From NCBI GenBank assembly GCA_024280945.1, contig JAMXLO010000123.1, positions 1 through 64,000 on the forward strand: 64,000 nucleotides of DNA. The letters run 5' to 3'. This document shows, one piece after another, positions 1-8,432 of the stretch. The first letter of the stretch is position 1; each line of letters opens with the position of its first letter. A model generated the notes under the pieces. The model was given only the letters and a program-made list of their open reading frames with translations, did no database searches and was not told the DNA's origin. Source of the stretch: Acetobacteraceae bacterium. GTDB lineage: Bacteria; Pseudomonadota; Alphaproteobacteria; Acetobacterales; Acetobacteraceae. A program made the translations under genes and the position numbers.

Positions 1-53
1 AGTCCGTATCTAGCGGAACCACACTGTGACGGACTTCCGAATCGGGACACTAG
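1..53 (-). repeat. Truncated palindromic element, copy 1 (MITE/REP-like)
   Basis: The first 53 bases, read on the minus strand, match the left two thirds of the element at 7182-7257 with about five differences, including one 1-base gap. The end reads ACGGACTTCC then GGGACACTAG, the same terminus as the other copy. The left part of the element lies outside the window. It sits about 30 bases upstream of the coiled-coil gene starting at 83. No transposase is encoded, so any mobility would be non-autonomous; that is inference. Confidence 0.75.
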
Positions 54-82
54 CGATCGTCTTCAACAGGAAAGGACCACAC

Positions 83-853
83 ATGCTTCAGTTCATGCGC
101 AATCTGGTCGGCGTGAAGGCCGACAAGGCGGTACAGGCCGGTGTCGAGGCCCTGGTCCGCTGGGACCCGCAGTCAGCAAGCGAGGCTGAGTTGCGCACAA
201 TGGAGCAGCATCTGGACGAATTGGGCCAGCAGGTCGCGCGCGCCCGGCAGAGCTATGACAAGGAAATGCGCGAAGCAAATGCCATCCAGGCGCTGTCGGC
301 GCAGCGGATGGCTGCAGCGGAGCACTTGCAAAGCCAGCTCAACGCCGAGTCGGATCCGGCAAAGAAGGCCGGTCTGGAGCAAAGCCTGACGACGCTGGTG
401 AACATGTTGGAACAGATGGCCCCCGAGGTGGACCGCGAGAAGAAAGACGCCGTCGACGCCAAGGACTTCCTGGAGATGCTCGAAAAGACCTATGCCGAGG
501 CAGGCGGCAAGCTGCGCGCGGGACGCTCGCAACTGGAACGCGCGCAACGCGACATGGCACGCGCCGGCCAGCAGCGGCAGATGGCCGAGCAGCAGGCCGA
601 TGCGGCACGTCGTGCGGCGGGACTGACCACCACGACAAGCAGCCTCAACGTCGCGTTGAAGGCGATGCAGGACACCGCGGCGCGTGACCTGGCGAATGCC
701 GAGGCGGCGAACATGAAGGCGAAACTGCTGAAGCCGACGCAGCCGGAACAGGACGATGCGAATATCGCACGGGCGATGGATTACGCGGCCGGCAAGCCTG
801 CGGCGCCAACCAGCCTCAGCGATCGGCTGGCGGCACTGCGCGCACGCTCGTAG
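83..853 (+). CDS. Alanine/glutamine-rich coiled-coil protein, possibly PspA/IM30-like
   Basis: This is a soluble protein of 256 residues, almost entirely predicted alpha helix with long heptad-like stretches rich in Ala, Gln, Glu, Lys and Arg. It has no signal peptide or membrane segment. The size and the helical hairpin-like composition recall the PspA/IM30 (phage shock, membrane maintenance) family, but I cannot see a diagnostic motif, so that assignment is tentative. The ATG at 83 is preferred to the upstream GTG-type start at 26 because AGGAAAGGA stands just before it and the upstream codons fall inside the palindromic element at 1-53. The gene converges on the ABC exporter with only 5 bases between the stops. 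Confidence 0.75.
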   Translation: MLQFMRNLVGVKADKAVQAGVEALVRWDPQSASEAELRTMEQHLDELGQQVARARQSYDKEMREANAIQALSAQRMAAAEHLQSQLNAESDPAKKAGLEQSLTTLVNMLEQMAPEVDREKKDAVDAKDFLEMLEKTYAEAGGKLRAGRSQLERAQRDMARAGQQRQMAEQQADAARRAAGLTTTTSSLNVALKAMQDTAARDLANAEAANMKAKLLKPTQPEQDDANIARAMDYAAGKPAAPTSLSDRLAALRARS

Positions 854-858
854 CCGGG

Positions 859-2796
859 TTATTTCGCCGCCACGTCCGCCAGTTCCGGCGTAAACCCGCC
901 AGACTGCCGGCGCCATAGCCGCGCGTAGGTGCCGTCGTGCGCCAGCAGTTGGCTATGGCTGCCCGTCTCCACGATGCGCCCATGGTCCAGCACGACGAGG
1001 CGATCCATGCGTGCAATCGTCGACAGACGGTGTGCGATGGCGATCACGGTGCGTCCGCGCATCAGCCCATCGAGCTGGCCCTGAATTGCCGCCTCCACCT
1101 CGGAATCCAGCGCCGAGGTCGCCTCGTCCAGCACCAGAATGGGCGCGTCTTTCAGGATCACGCGCGCCAGTGCGACGCGTTGCCGCTGGCCACCGGACAG
1201 TTTCACGCCGCGCTCGCCGACATGCGCATCGTAGCCGCGCCGGCCGTGCCAGTCCTCCAGCGTCAGAATGAAGTCGTGCGCCTCGGCGCGCTTCGCAGCA
1301 TCCTCGATCATCGCCTGCGTCGCACCTGGTCGGCCGTAGCGGATGTTGTCGCTGATCGAGCGATGCAGCAGCGATGTGTCCTGTGTCACCATGGCGATCT
1401 GCGTGCGCAGACTCTCCTGCGTCACCAACGAGATGTCCTGCCCATCGATCACGATGCGCCCGCGCTCGGGGTCATAAAAATGCAGCAGCAAATTCACCAG
1501 CGTTGACTTGCCGGCACCCGAGGGGCCGACCAACCCGACGCGCTCGCCAGCAGCGATGTGCAGGTCGATCCCATGCAGTACACCGCCACGCTCTGGACGC
1601 CGATGGCGGCCATAGTCGAAGTGAACGTCCTCGAAGCGGATCTCGCCGCGTGTGACCTCCAGCTCTCGCACGTTGGGCGGATCCGGCATTTGGCGCTCCA
1701 CCGCGATCGAGCGCATGCCGTCCTGCACCGTGCCGATGTTCTCGAAGATCGCGGTGACACTGCGCGCCACCCAGCCGGCCATGTTGGTGATCTGCCAGGT
1801 CAGCGGCAGCACCATGGCCACCGCGCCCACGGAAATTCGCCCAATGCTCCATTGCCAGATCGCGAGCGACGACGTGCTGACGATCAGCGAGGCATTCATC
1901 AGCGCCAGCAGCACCACATAGCCGGTGATCATCCGTGTCTGGTCACGGAAGGAACCGGTGTGCAGATCGACCGCCTCGCGCACGAACGCATCCTCGTCGC
2001 GCGCACGCGCAAACAGCTTGACGGTGAGGATGTTGGTATAGCTGTCTACCACGCGCCCGGTGAGCAGCGACCGCATCTCCGATACGGCGCGCGATCGCTC
2101 GCGCAGGCGCGGGACGAAATAACGCAGAATGCCAGCATAGCAGGCGAACCACAGCAGGATCGGCGGCGTCAGTCGCCAGTCGGTGGAGGCGAGCAGCAAC
2201 AGCGCACTGCTGCCATAGACGACGATGTACCATGCGGCATCGAACGACATCACCACGCTTTCGCGCAGCGCCGGTCCGGTCTGGAGCACGCGGTTGGCGA
2301 TGCGTCCGGCGAAGTCATTTTGGAAGAACGTCCAGCTCTGCCGCACCACATGCCAGTGATTCTGCCAGCGGATCATGTTCGACAGGCCGGGATTGACGAT
2401 CTGGTTGATCAGCACGACGTGGCAGAGGAATACGGTCGGCCGGACCAACAGCAGGACGACGGCCATGCCGGCAAGCTGCGGCCAGGCGTCGCGCAACATG
2501 GACTGCGGCGTGTGGTCGGTGACGAGACCGACGACCCGTCCGATGAAGGCGGGGATCGTGACGTCCAGGATGCCGATCAGCCCGCCAAACAGGAACAGGG
2601 CGCCCAGGACCCAGCGCTCCTGACGAAGATAGTGCCAGTAGAACCGCAACAGCCCGGTGTCGGCGTCCGGACCCGTCCCTGGGGTCGGCGGTGCCTCCGG
2701 CTGCCGGGCGGTCGGGTGTAGCAAGGCTTCGGCGCGACGCAGCATCTCGCTGAGCGACTCCGTCAACTGCCCCCACGCCAGGCCTGGTTCAGGCAT
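859..2796 (-). CDS. ABC-type exporter, fused permease and ATPase
   Basis: This is a half-transporter of 645 residues with the type I (MsbA/multidrug-like) exporter layout. A proline-rich N-terminal tail of about 50 residues precedes a six-helix membrane domain (about 60-345) and a C-terminal nucleotide-binding domain. The ATPase motifs are all present: Walker A GPSGAGKST (about 424-432), signature LSGGQRQR (about 533), Walker B ILVLDEATSALD (about 553) and the switch histidine in AIAHRLST. It should act as a homodimer in the inner membrane exporting a lipid, drug or peptide; the substrate cannot be read from sequence. No partner gene is adjacent. It is divergent from the MetE-like gene, with 64 bases between them. 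Confidence 0.93.
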   Translation of the reverse strand: MPEPGLAWGQLTESLSEMLRRAEALLHPTARQPEAPPTPGTGPDADTGLLRFYWHYLRQERWVLGALFLFGGLIGILDVTIPAFIGRVVGLVTDHTPQSMLRDAWPQLAGMAVVLLLVRPTVFLCHVVLINQIVNPGLSNMIRWQNHWHVVRQSWTFFQNDFAGRIANRVLQTGPALRESVVMSFDAAWYIVVYGSSALLLLASTDWRLTPPILLWFACYAGILRYFVPRLRERSRAVSEMRSLLTGRVVDSYTNILTVKLFARARDEDAFVREAVDLHTGSFRDQTRMITGYVVLLALMNASLIVSTSSLAIWQWSIGRISVGAVAMVLPLTWQITNMAGWVARSVTAIFENIGTVQDGMRSIAVERQMPDPPNVRELEVTRGEIRFEDVHFDYGRHRRPERGGVLHGIDLHIAAGERVGLVGPSGAGKSTLVNLLLHFYDPERGRIVIDGQDISLVTQESLRTQIAMVTQDTSLLHRSISDNIRYGRPGATQAMIEDAAKRAEAHDFILTLEDWHGRRGYDAHVGERGVKLSGGQRQRVALARVILKDAPILVLDEATSALDSEVEAAIQGQLDGLMRGRTVIAIAHRLSTIARMDRLVVLDHGRIVETGSHSQLLAHDGTYARLWRRQSGGFTPELADVAAK

Positions 2797-2860
2797 GGCC
2801 GCGCGGGGCGGGATGGGTAATGCTCGGACGTGTAACAGTCAACGAAAGGCAGGGACGCGC

Positions 2861-4150
2861 ATGCAGGCCAGCCATGACCACATCCTGACCAGCCATGTCG
2901 GCAGCCTTCCGCGTCCGGACGGGCTGATCGCGGCGCACCGTGCGCATGAAACTGGAGAACCCATCGAACAAGCGACGTTTCAGCGAACGTTGCGCGAGGC
3001 GGTGGCCGAGGTGGTGCGTCGGCAGCGCGAGATCGGCATCGACGTGCCCGGCGACGGCGAGTTCGGCAAGCCAATGGCCACTCGTGTGCAGTACGGCTCA
3101 TGGTGGCGCTATTCCTGGGGCCGTCTCGGCGGTCTCGACTTTCCCACCGCGCCGAGCCCATTTGACACGACGCCGCGGCGGTCTCGTCCCGGCGACGTGG
3201 TATTGACCAGCTTCGCCGATCGGCGTGACCGCAGCCGGTTCGCCGCCGCCTATTTGGACCCCGAGTGCGGCATCACCACCGGCCCCCGTCCGCCGGCACC
3301 GGTGTGCGTGGGGCCGATCACCTATATCGGCCATGGCGCAATCGCCGCCGACATCGCCAACTTCAAGGCGGCAATGCAGGCGGCTGGAATTCAGGAGGGC
3401 TTCATGAGCGCGGTCGCGCCCGGAAGCGCCTCACGCATTGCCAACAGCTATTACAAGACCGAGGAGGAGTTGCTCTATGCCTGCGCCGATGCGATGCGCG
3501 AGGAGTATCAGGCCATCGTCGATGCTGGATTGATCCTTCAGTTGGACGACCCGGCGATCGCCGAGAACTGGGACATGATCAATCCTGCGCCGACCGTGGA
3601 GGAGTACCGAAGGTTCTCGATGGTACGCGTCGAGGCGCTGAACCACGCAGTCCGTGGACTGCCAGAAGATCGTATCAGATTTCACCTTTGCTGGGGCAGC
3701 TGGCACGGCCCTCATACCACCGATATTCCGATGCAGGACATCGTTGGGGTGATGCTGGCAGTCAACGCCGGCGCCTATTCCTTCGAGGCCGGCAATGTTC
3801 GGCACGAGCATGAGTGGAAGGTGTGGCACGAGGTGAAGCTGCCAGACCACAGGCTGATACTCCCCGGCATCGTCTCTCACGCGACCAATGTGGTGGAGCA
3901 TCCGGAACTGGTCGCAGAACGGATCCTGCGATTTGCGAATTTGGTCGGGCGGGAGCGGGTGATCGCGTCAACCGACTGCGGCCTCGGCGGGCGGATTCAC
4001 CCCGATATCGCCTGGGCGAAACTAGCGGCGCTGGTCCAGGGGGCGGCGCTGGCAAGCAAGCGTCTGTGGGCCTCATCCCAGCGAAGCCATCCGGCTGATC
4101 TGCTGCCGCCACCGGCTGATGCGCGTGCAGGAGGCGGCGCACGTGGCTGA
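2861..4150 (+). CDS. MetE-like cobalamin-independent methionine synthase family protein
   Basis: The protein has 429 residues and corresponds to the catalytic C-terminal half of MetE (COG0620), without the N-terminal duplicated barrel. The zinc site of the family is visible: the His-x-Cys pair in FHLCWG, the Glu in SFEAGN, and the late Cys in STDCGLGG. Proteins of this short class are annotated as 5-methyltetrahydropteroyltriglutamate-homocysteine methyltransferase-like, but many act on other methyl donors or thiols, so the exact substrate is open. I chose the ATG at 2861 because family homology begins at SHVGSLPRP just after it; 68 upstream in-frame codons overlap the ABC exporter start and look non-coding. 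The last 25 or so residues after LASKRLW are low-complexity. Confidence 0.85.
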   Translation: MQASHDHILTSHVGSLPRPDGLIAAHRAHETGEPIEQATFQRTLREAVAEVVRRQREIGIDVPGDGEFGKPMATRVQYGSWWRYSWGRLGGLDFPTAPSPFDTTPRRSRPGDVVLTSFADRRDRSRFAAAYLDPECGITTGPRPPAPVCVGPITYIGHGAIAADIANFKAAMQAAGIQEGFMSAVAPGSASRIANSYYKTEEELLYACADAMREEYQAIVDAGLILQLDDPAIAENWDMINPAPTVEEYRRFSMVRVEALNHAVRGLPEDRIRFHLCWGSWHGPHTTDIPMQDIVGVMLAVNAGAYSFEAGNVRHEHEWKVWHEVKLPDHRLILPGIVSHATNVVEHPELVAERILRFANLVGRERVIASTDCGLGGRIHPDIAWAKLAALVQGAALASKRLWASSQRSHPADLLPPPADARAGGGARG

Positions 4151-4564
4151 CGGCTTGCTCTGCTCCTCGGTATCGGTGCGGTTTCCTCCTGGTTTTGCGC
4201 GTCGCCAGACGCGGCACGTGGCGATGCGGCGGGTTACCACCCCAGCCCAGGCAGAGCCACGCGACCTCGGCGGGTTGGAGGGATGGCGCTGGGGGCGAGC
4301 CAGGGCGACGTGGTCATGGTACCAAACAGCACCTGACCAGGACCATCGCGGGAAAAGGCTGGCGCGCCGGGGGGATACGCGCGCCAGAAAGTTTTAGACA
4401 TCCTCGATACTGTGACTATACATTAACGGTGTCGCAATAATCATTCCGGGGAATTAAACGTTCGAACCCAAATCCATTCCGGGCTGCGGGTGGTTGCAAC
4501 TAATTGACGGATTGACCGCATTGCCTTCACGCCAGGGTGTGCTCCTGCTGGCAGCATTCGCCCC
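4151..4564. other. Gene-poor spacer after the MetE-like gene
   Basis: This stretch has no ORF that I believe. It contains an AT-richer patch around 4390-4460 (TATACATTAACGG and neighbours) that differs from the surrounding GC-rich DNA and could hold a promoter for the small ORF at 4565. I could not identify a clear -35/-10 pair. Confidence 0.4.
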
Positions 4565-4744
4565 ATGCTATCCAAGCTACCTCCGCCGTGGGGGCCGACG
4601 GTTCAGCAGCTTCTGGAACTGGAACACCGTTGTCGGCTGATGGCGGCACAAGCCATCACAAAGCGCGCCAAGAAGATATTCACCCTGCTGGCCGACCGAT
4701 ATCGTGCGGAGGCCGACAGCCGGAAGAAAAAAGAGGAGTGTTAG
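4565..4744 (+). CDS. Small helical charged protein of unknown function (59 aa)
   Basis: An ATG at 4565 opens a 59-residue frame ending at TAG 4742-4744. The product begins with a proline-rich head (LPPPWGPTV), followed by what looks like one long amphipathic helix and a strongly basic/acidic tail (SRKKKEEC). Codon choice (many CTG, GCC, AAG, CGC codons) resembles the flanking genes and the other two frames are worse. There is no strong ribosome-binding site and I recognise no family. It stands alone in an otherwise gene-poor 1 kb region. The call rests only on composition and frame, so it is tentative. Confidence 0.4.
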   Translation: MLSKLPPPWGPTVQQLLELEHRCRLMAAQAITKRAKKIFTLLADRYRAEADSRKKKEEC

Positions 4745-5158
4745 CCGGGCTGTATAGGTGACAGCCTACACGCGCCACTCTCCATCCGGACGCAGCTACA
4801 CTCGCCAGAGAGTCTCGAACCTGATTTCATGCGCATGAAGCCGTGGCTGCAAACGCCGGCGACCCTGCGCCGGCAATCTGTCCACCCTCGTTCGTCGGTG
4901 CCGGTTGCAGCATCCGCCTGACTGGCGCGGCTCGCGTCCGTCGTGTCTCGGCGAGGGGCGCTACGCTGCACGAAGCTTTGATCACATACCTGCCAGCACG
5001 GACACCATGCGGTCGAACCTGGTCGCCCGTTGGTGTACATCGCGGCGGAACGGCCTATCGAACTAGCGGCTCATCGTAACCGGCGCTGCGGAATCCGGAA
5101 ACCAGCAACGACAAGAAGGCCGATCGCAGAGGCACAGCTGATGGATGGAGGATGCTGC
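4745..5158. other. Spacer without recognisable genes
   Basis: I see no credible coding frame on either strand here; the frames that stay open have no family features and unbalanced composition. One short GC-rich hairpin (GCCGGCG ... CGCCGGC, about 4855-4874) is the only structure noted. Confidence 0.35.
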
Positions 5159-5353
5159 ATGTCCCACCGTTCCGATATCGTGGACCTGGCGAGCGAAATC
5201 GCCGACATTGCGCGGAGTACGACAGACGCCGAAACAGGCCTCCGCCTCATGCGCCTGGTGCACCGTCTGCTGACCGAAGCAGGACTTGATCCCGAGCCTG
5301 GTCAGGATGGCCCAAGTGCGGGAGCATTGCCACTTCGCCTCGTGGCTGATTAA
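5159..5353 (+). CDS. Small hypothetical protein (64 aa)
   Basis: The ATG at 5159 is preceded by GGAGG with an 8-base spacer, which decides the start over the ATG at 5141. The product is short and mostly helical, with regularly spaced hydrophobics (IVDLASEIADIARS and LRLMRLVHRLLTEAG) that would suit a two-helix bundle or dimerisation hairpin. It ends in a Pro/Gly-rich tail. It has no membrane segment or cysteines. It lies 123 bases upstream of the Rieske oxygenase genes and could be cotranscribed with them, but I recognise no family and infer no function. Confidence 0.55.
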   Translation: MSHRSDIVDLASEIADIARSTTDAETGLRLMRLVHRLLTEAGLDPEPGQDGPSAGALPLRLVAD

Positions 5354-5476
5354 GGCGTGACGCAGTCGGCGGACGTGACAGACGGACATCTGGCGCCCCG
5401 GTTGAGGGTGCAGCTTCCCGACCTCCTCTCGCCGTGCCTAAACTCCCGCCAACCGCGCGAGCCGCAGGAGGCACTG

Positions 5477-6721
5477 ATGTCTGAAGCCGTTCTAACTCCT
5501 GAACCCCGTGTCGCCTGGCCGTCGAACGGCATCAGCGAAGTGCCGTTCCGGCTTTACACTGACCCTGCGCAGTACCAGCGCGAGCAGGAGCGCATATTCA
5601 AAGGTCCCACCTGGAACTATCTCTGCCTTGCGGTGGAGCTGGCCAGGCCCGGTGACTATGTCGCCACCACCGTCGGCGAGACGGCAGTCATCGTCGTACG
5701 CGATGCGGCGGGCGCTATCAACGCCTTCGTCAACCGCTGCGCCCATCGCGGCAACCTGCTGTGCATCGAGCGCGCCGGTAATGTCCGCGAATTCTCCTGC
5801 ATCTACCACGGCTGGACCTACGACCTAGCCGGCCAGCTCACCGGGGTCGCGTTCGAGCACGGCGTAAAGCGTCAAGGCGGGATGCCGCCTGAGTTTCGCA
5901 AGGAGGAGCATCGGCTTCAGCGACTGCGGACAGCGGAACTCGGGGGTTTGGTATTCGGTACGTTCAGCAATGCCGCACCCGATCTGGAAACCTATCTTGG
6001 CCCCGATGTTACTCGCGGACTGCTGAGGGTGATGAACCGGACGCCGGTCTTGCTCGGGCGCAGCACGCAGGCGATGCCGAACAACTGGAAACTTTACTTC
6101 GAGAACGTCAAGGATACCTATCACGCTTCGATCCTGCACCTGTTCCTGACGACCTTCCGGATCAACCGGCTCAGCATGCCAGGCGGCATCTACATCGACC
6201 GCCAGGGCGGCAATCACTACAGCTACGCCAAGCTGGATTACGCGGCCGAGGACGCCGATTACAAAGCGGCGGCGCTGCGCGCCGACAGCGAATTCCAATT
6301 GCAGGACCGCTCGGTGGTGGAGTCGGTGGACGAGTACGGCGATGGCGTGTCGGTGCAGATCCTGACGATCTTTCCGGGTATGGTGCTGCAGCAGGTGCGG
6401 AACACGATCGCTGTGCGCGTGATCCGTCCGCGCGGTGTCGACAAGGCGGAGCTGGAATGGATCCATCTCGGTTTCGACACCGACGACGAAGCGATGACCG
6501 AACGCCGGCTGCGCCAGGGCAATCTGATCGGTGCAGCAGGCTATATATCGATGGAGGATGGCTGCGTCGGTGGCTTTGTGCAGCGCGCACTGCAATACAA
6601 CGACGAGGGCGCGGGCCTGGTGATGATGGGCGGCCATGAAGCGGAGTCGCAGAGCTTCCGCGCCAGCGAAGCGGCGATCCGTGGCTTCTGGAAACACTAT
6701 CGCAGCCTGATGGGCGAGTGA
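5477..6721 (+). CDS. Aromatic ring-hydroxylating Rieske oxygenase, alpha (large) subunit
   Basis: This 414-residue protein is the catalytic subunit of a Rieske non-haem iron oxygenase, which hydroxylates aromatic substrates with O2 and electrons from a reductase. The [2Fe-2S] ligands are in CAHRG (Cys88, His90) and CIYHGW (Cys108, His111). The mononuclear iron site is in DTYHASILH (His216, His221), with the bridging Asp213. Overall it resembles the anthranilate/salicylate-hydroxylase branch (AntA/NagG type), including the late RRLRQGNL segment; the real substrate is unknown. The ATG at 5477 follows GCAGGAGG; 40 upstream in-frame codons are rejected. The stop overlaps the beta-subunit start (TGATG). 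No ferredoxin or reductase gene is nearby. Confidence 0.92.
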   Translation: MSEAVLTPEPRVAWPSNGISEVPFRLYTDPAQYQREQERIFKGPTWNYLCLAVELARPGDYVATTVGETAVIVVRDAAGAINAFVNRCAHRGNLLCIERAGNVREFSCIYHGWTYDLAGQLTGVAFEHGVKRQGGMPPEFRKEEHRLQRLRTAELGGLVFGTFSNAAPDLETYLGPDVTRGLLRVMNRTPVLLGRSTQAMPNNWKLYFENVKDTYHASILHLFLTTFRINRLSMPGGIYIDRQGGNHYSYAKLDYAAEDADYKAAALRADSEFQLQDRSVVESVDEYGDGVSVQILTIFPGMVLQQVRNTIAVRVIRPRGVDKAELEWIHLGFDTDDEAMTERRLRQGNLIGAAGYISMEDGCVGGFVQRALQYNDEGAGLVMMGGHEAESQSFRASEAAIRGFWKHYRSLMGE

Positions 6722-7185
6722 TGGACCTGCTGCCAGGCATTCATGACCTGATCGCTGAGTATTGCGAATGTATCGACGAGGACCGGCTGGAGGCATGGCC
6801 GGAGCTTTTCGCCGACCCTTGTCGGTACCTGGTGATCAGCCGCGTCAACCACGAGGCAGGGCTGCGCCAAGGGGTGATGTATGCCGCCTCGCGTGGCATG
6901 TTGCTGGACCGCGTCTTCTCGATCCGACGCGCCAACATCTTCGAGCCCCACCGTTATCGGCATGTCATCGGGCCAGTCCGGCTGAAGGACACACAGAACG
7001 GCGTCGCTGTGGTGCACGCGCACTTTCTGTGTGCGCGCATCATGCACGACGGCACCACGACGCTGTTCGCCAGTGGCCGCTACCTCGATCGGATCGACGT
7101 CACTGCAACGCCGTTCCGTTTCAAGGAGCGGATCGTGGTATTGGACAGCGACAAGATCGATACATTGCTGGCAATTCCGCTCTAG
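6721..7185 (+). CDS. Rieske oxygenase, beta (small) subunit
   Basis: The protein has 154 residues and is of the SnoaL-like ring-hydroxylating beta-subunit family, which packs against the alpha subunit in an alpha3beta3 oxygenase and has mainly a structural role. Length, the N-terminal helix with the ECIDEDRLEAWPELFAD pattern and the late RYLDRID strand fit the family. Its ATG overlaps the alpha stop codon, indicating translational coupling; a GTG three bases earlier is possible. The last codons and the TAG stop coincide with the CTAG end of the palindromic element at 7182, so the present C-terminus may have been set by that insertion. Confidence 0.9.
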   Translation: MDLLPGIHDLIAEYCECIDEDRLEAWPELFADPCRYLVISRVNHEAGLRQGVMYAASRGMLLDRVFSIRRANIFEPHRYRHVIGPVRLKDTQNGVAVVHAHFLCARIMHDGTTTLFASGRYLDRIDVTATPFRFKERIVVLDSDKIDTLLAIPL

Positions 7186-7257
7186 TGTCCCGGTTCGGAA
7201 GTCCGTCACGGTGTGGATTCCGTCAGATACGGACTTCCGAATCGATAAGGACACTAG
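7182..7257 (+). repeat. Palindromic element, copy 2 (complete, 76 bp)
   Basis: The element runs from CTAGTGTCC to GGACACTAG. The outer 9 bases pair perfectly. Inside them, a 16-base arm (CGGTTCGGAAGTCCGT) pairs with ACGGACTTCCGAATCG with one mismatch, after a 4-base asymmetry (ATAA). The central 22 bases are unpaired. It matches the truncated copy at 1-53 in opposite orientation. The size, terminal inverted repeats and CTAG ends suggest a MITE or REP-like unit. It provides the stop codon of the preceding gene and could also fold as a terminator for the oxygenase operon. Confidence 0.85.
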
Positions 7258-7270
7258 CAACCTGCTGATT

Positions 7271-7347
7271 CTAGTGTGGTTTCTGGTTCCGAAGTCCGCT
7301 ACGTCGGCTGATCCACAAAGCGGCGGACTTTGGAACCACCACACTGG
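7271..7347 (+). repeat. Second, related palindromic element (77 bp)
   Basis: Thirteen bases after copy 2 a different palindrome begins with CTAGTGTGG and ends with CCACACTGG. The inner arms GGTTCCGAAGTCCGC and GCGGACTTTGGAACCA pair almost fully. It shares the CTAGTGT terminus and the CCGAAGTCCG-type core with the first element type, but not its detailed sequence, so it looks like a sister family. No coding capacity is present. Confidence 0.75.
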
Positions 7348-7430
7348 CCGGGTTACCGCGGCAGCGACCACGGCTCGTGCTGCGTCGCTGGCCCGCCCGC
7401 CAAGCGGAAGGAGGCGAGTAGGATAGGGGC

Positions 7431-8417
7431 ATGGCTGCTGATGCGCGCATCGTCTCTATGGACGAGGCGGACATTCGACTGGATCGGTGGTTTCGCCGGC
7501 ACTTTCCGGGGCTGACCCAGGGTGCGGTTCAAAAACTGTGCCGCACCGGACAGGTGCGGGTCGACGGGCACCGCGCCCAAGCCGCGACACGGCTGAGCCC
7601 GGGACAATCGGTGCGCATCCCGCCGATGCCCCCGTTACCGGCGCCGCGGCTGACGCCGGAAATCGAACCGAACACCGCACGCGACCTGCAACGGCTGGTG
7701 ATCCACCGCGACGATAGCGTGCTGGTGTTGAACAAGCCGCATGGGATGCCGGTGCAGGGCGGCCCGGGCATCACGCGACACCTCGACGGTCTGTTGGACG
7801 CGCTGCGCTTCGGCGCGCCGGATCGGCCGCGGCTGGTGCACCGGCTCGATCGGGATACGTCCGGCGTCTTACTGCTCGCGCGTACCCCGGGCACGGCCGC
7901 AAAGCTGGCCGCGGCCTTCCGCGGACGCGATGTGGAGAAGACATACTGGGCCGTGGTCGCCGGCCGCCCGGTTCCGCCCGCTGGCCGCATCGACCTCGCC
8001 CTCCGCCGCATCGGGGGGCCCCGCGGCGAACGCACCGAAATTGCCGACCGCAGCGACGAGGACGCCGCACGCGCCATCACTGATTACCGTACTCTCGATC
8101 ACGCCGGGCAAAAGCTTGCCTGGCTGGAACTCCAACCCCTGACGGGGCGCACGCATCAGCTTCGCGTGCACTGCGTCGCACTCGGAGCGCCGATCCTGGG
8201 GGATGTTAAGTACGCGCGCCCGGACCAGAACAATGCATTCAGTGCCACCGTCGCGGGACTTTCCAGTGAACTTCACTTGCATGCGCGCGTGCTGCGGTTG
8301 CCCCATCCCGCGGGCGGAACATTGCTGGTGGAAGCCGACCTGCCGCCCCACATGACGGAGACGTTCCGCACGCTGGGCTTCGATGCTCCCGCGGCGCGGA
8401 AACCGCAGCGGGGCTAG
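7431..8417 (+). CDS. RluA-family 23S rRNA pseudouridine synthase (RluC-like)
   Basis: The enzyme isomerises uridine to pseudouridine in RNA. The 328-residue protein has an N-terminal S4 RNA-binding domain (about 13-60) and an RluA catalytic domain. The hallmark RLVHRLDRDTSG contains the catalytic Asp (Asp140), and TGRTHQLRVH is the second conserved block. The S4 domain and the context upstream of an ATP12 gene, an arrangement I know from alphaproteobacteria, favour RluC (large-subunit rRNA), but RluD-type targets cannot be excluded. The gene begins about 80 bases after the palindromic element at 7271-7347 and is followed at 15 bases by the AsmA gene. Confidence 0.9.
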   Translation: MAADARIVSMDEADIRLDRWFRRHFPGLTQGAVQKLCRTGQVRVDGHRAQAATRLSPGQSVRIPPMPPLPAPRLTPEIEPNTARDLQRLVIHRDDSVLVLNKPHGMPVQGGPGITRHLDGLLDALRFGAPDRPRLVHRLDRDTSGVLLLARTPGTAAKLAAAFRGRDVEKTYWAVVAGRPVPPAGRIDLALRRIGGPRGERTEIADRSDEDAARAITDYRTLDHAGQKLAWLELQPLTGRTHQLRVHCVALGAPILGDVKYARPDQNNAFSATVAGLSSELHLHARVLRLPHPAGGTLLVEADLPPHMTETFRTLGFDAPAARKPQRG

Positions 8418-8432
8418 GAGGAACGCGCACTT

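Noticed and set aside
4741-5040. Minus-strand ORF of 99 codons in the gene-poor region
   Set aside because: Cys/Arg/Ser-rich, no start signal and no family resemblance; typical of a random GC-rich frame.
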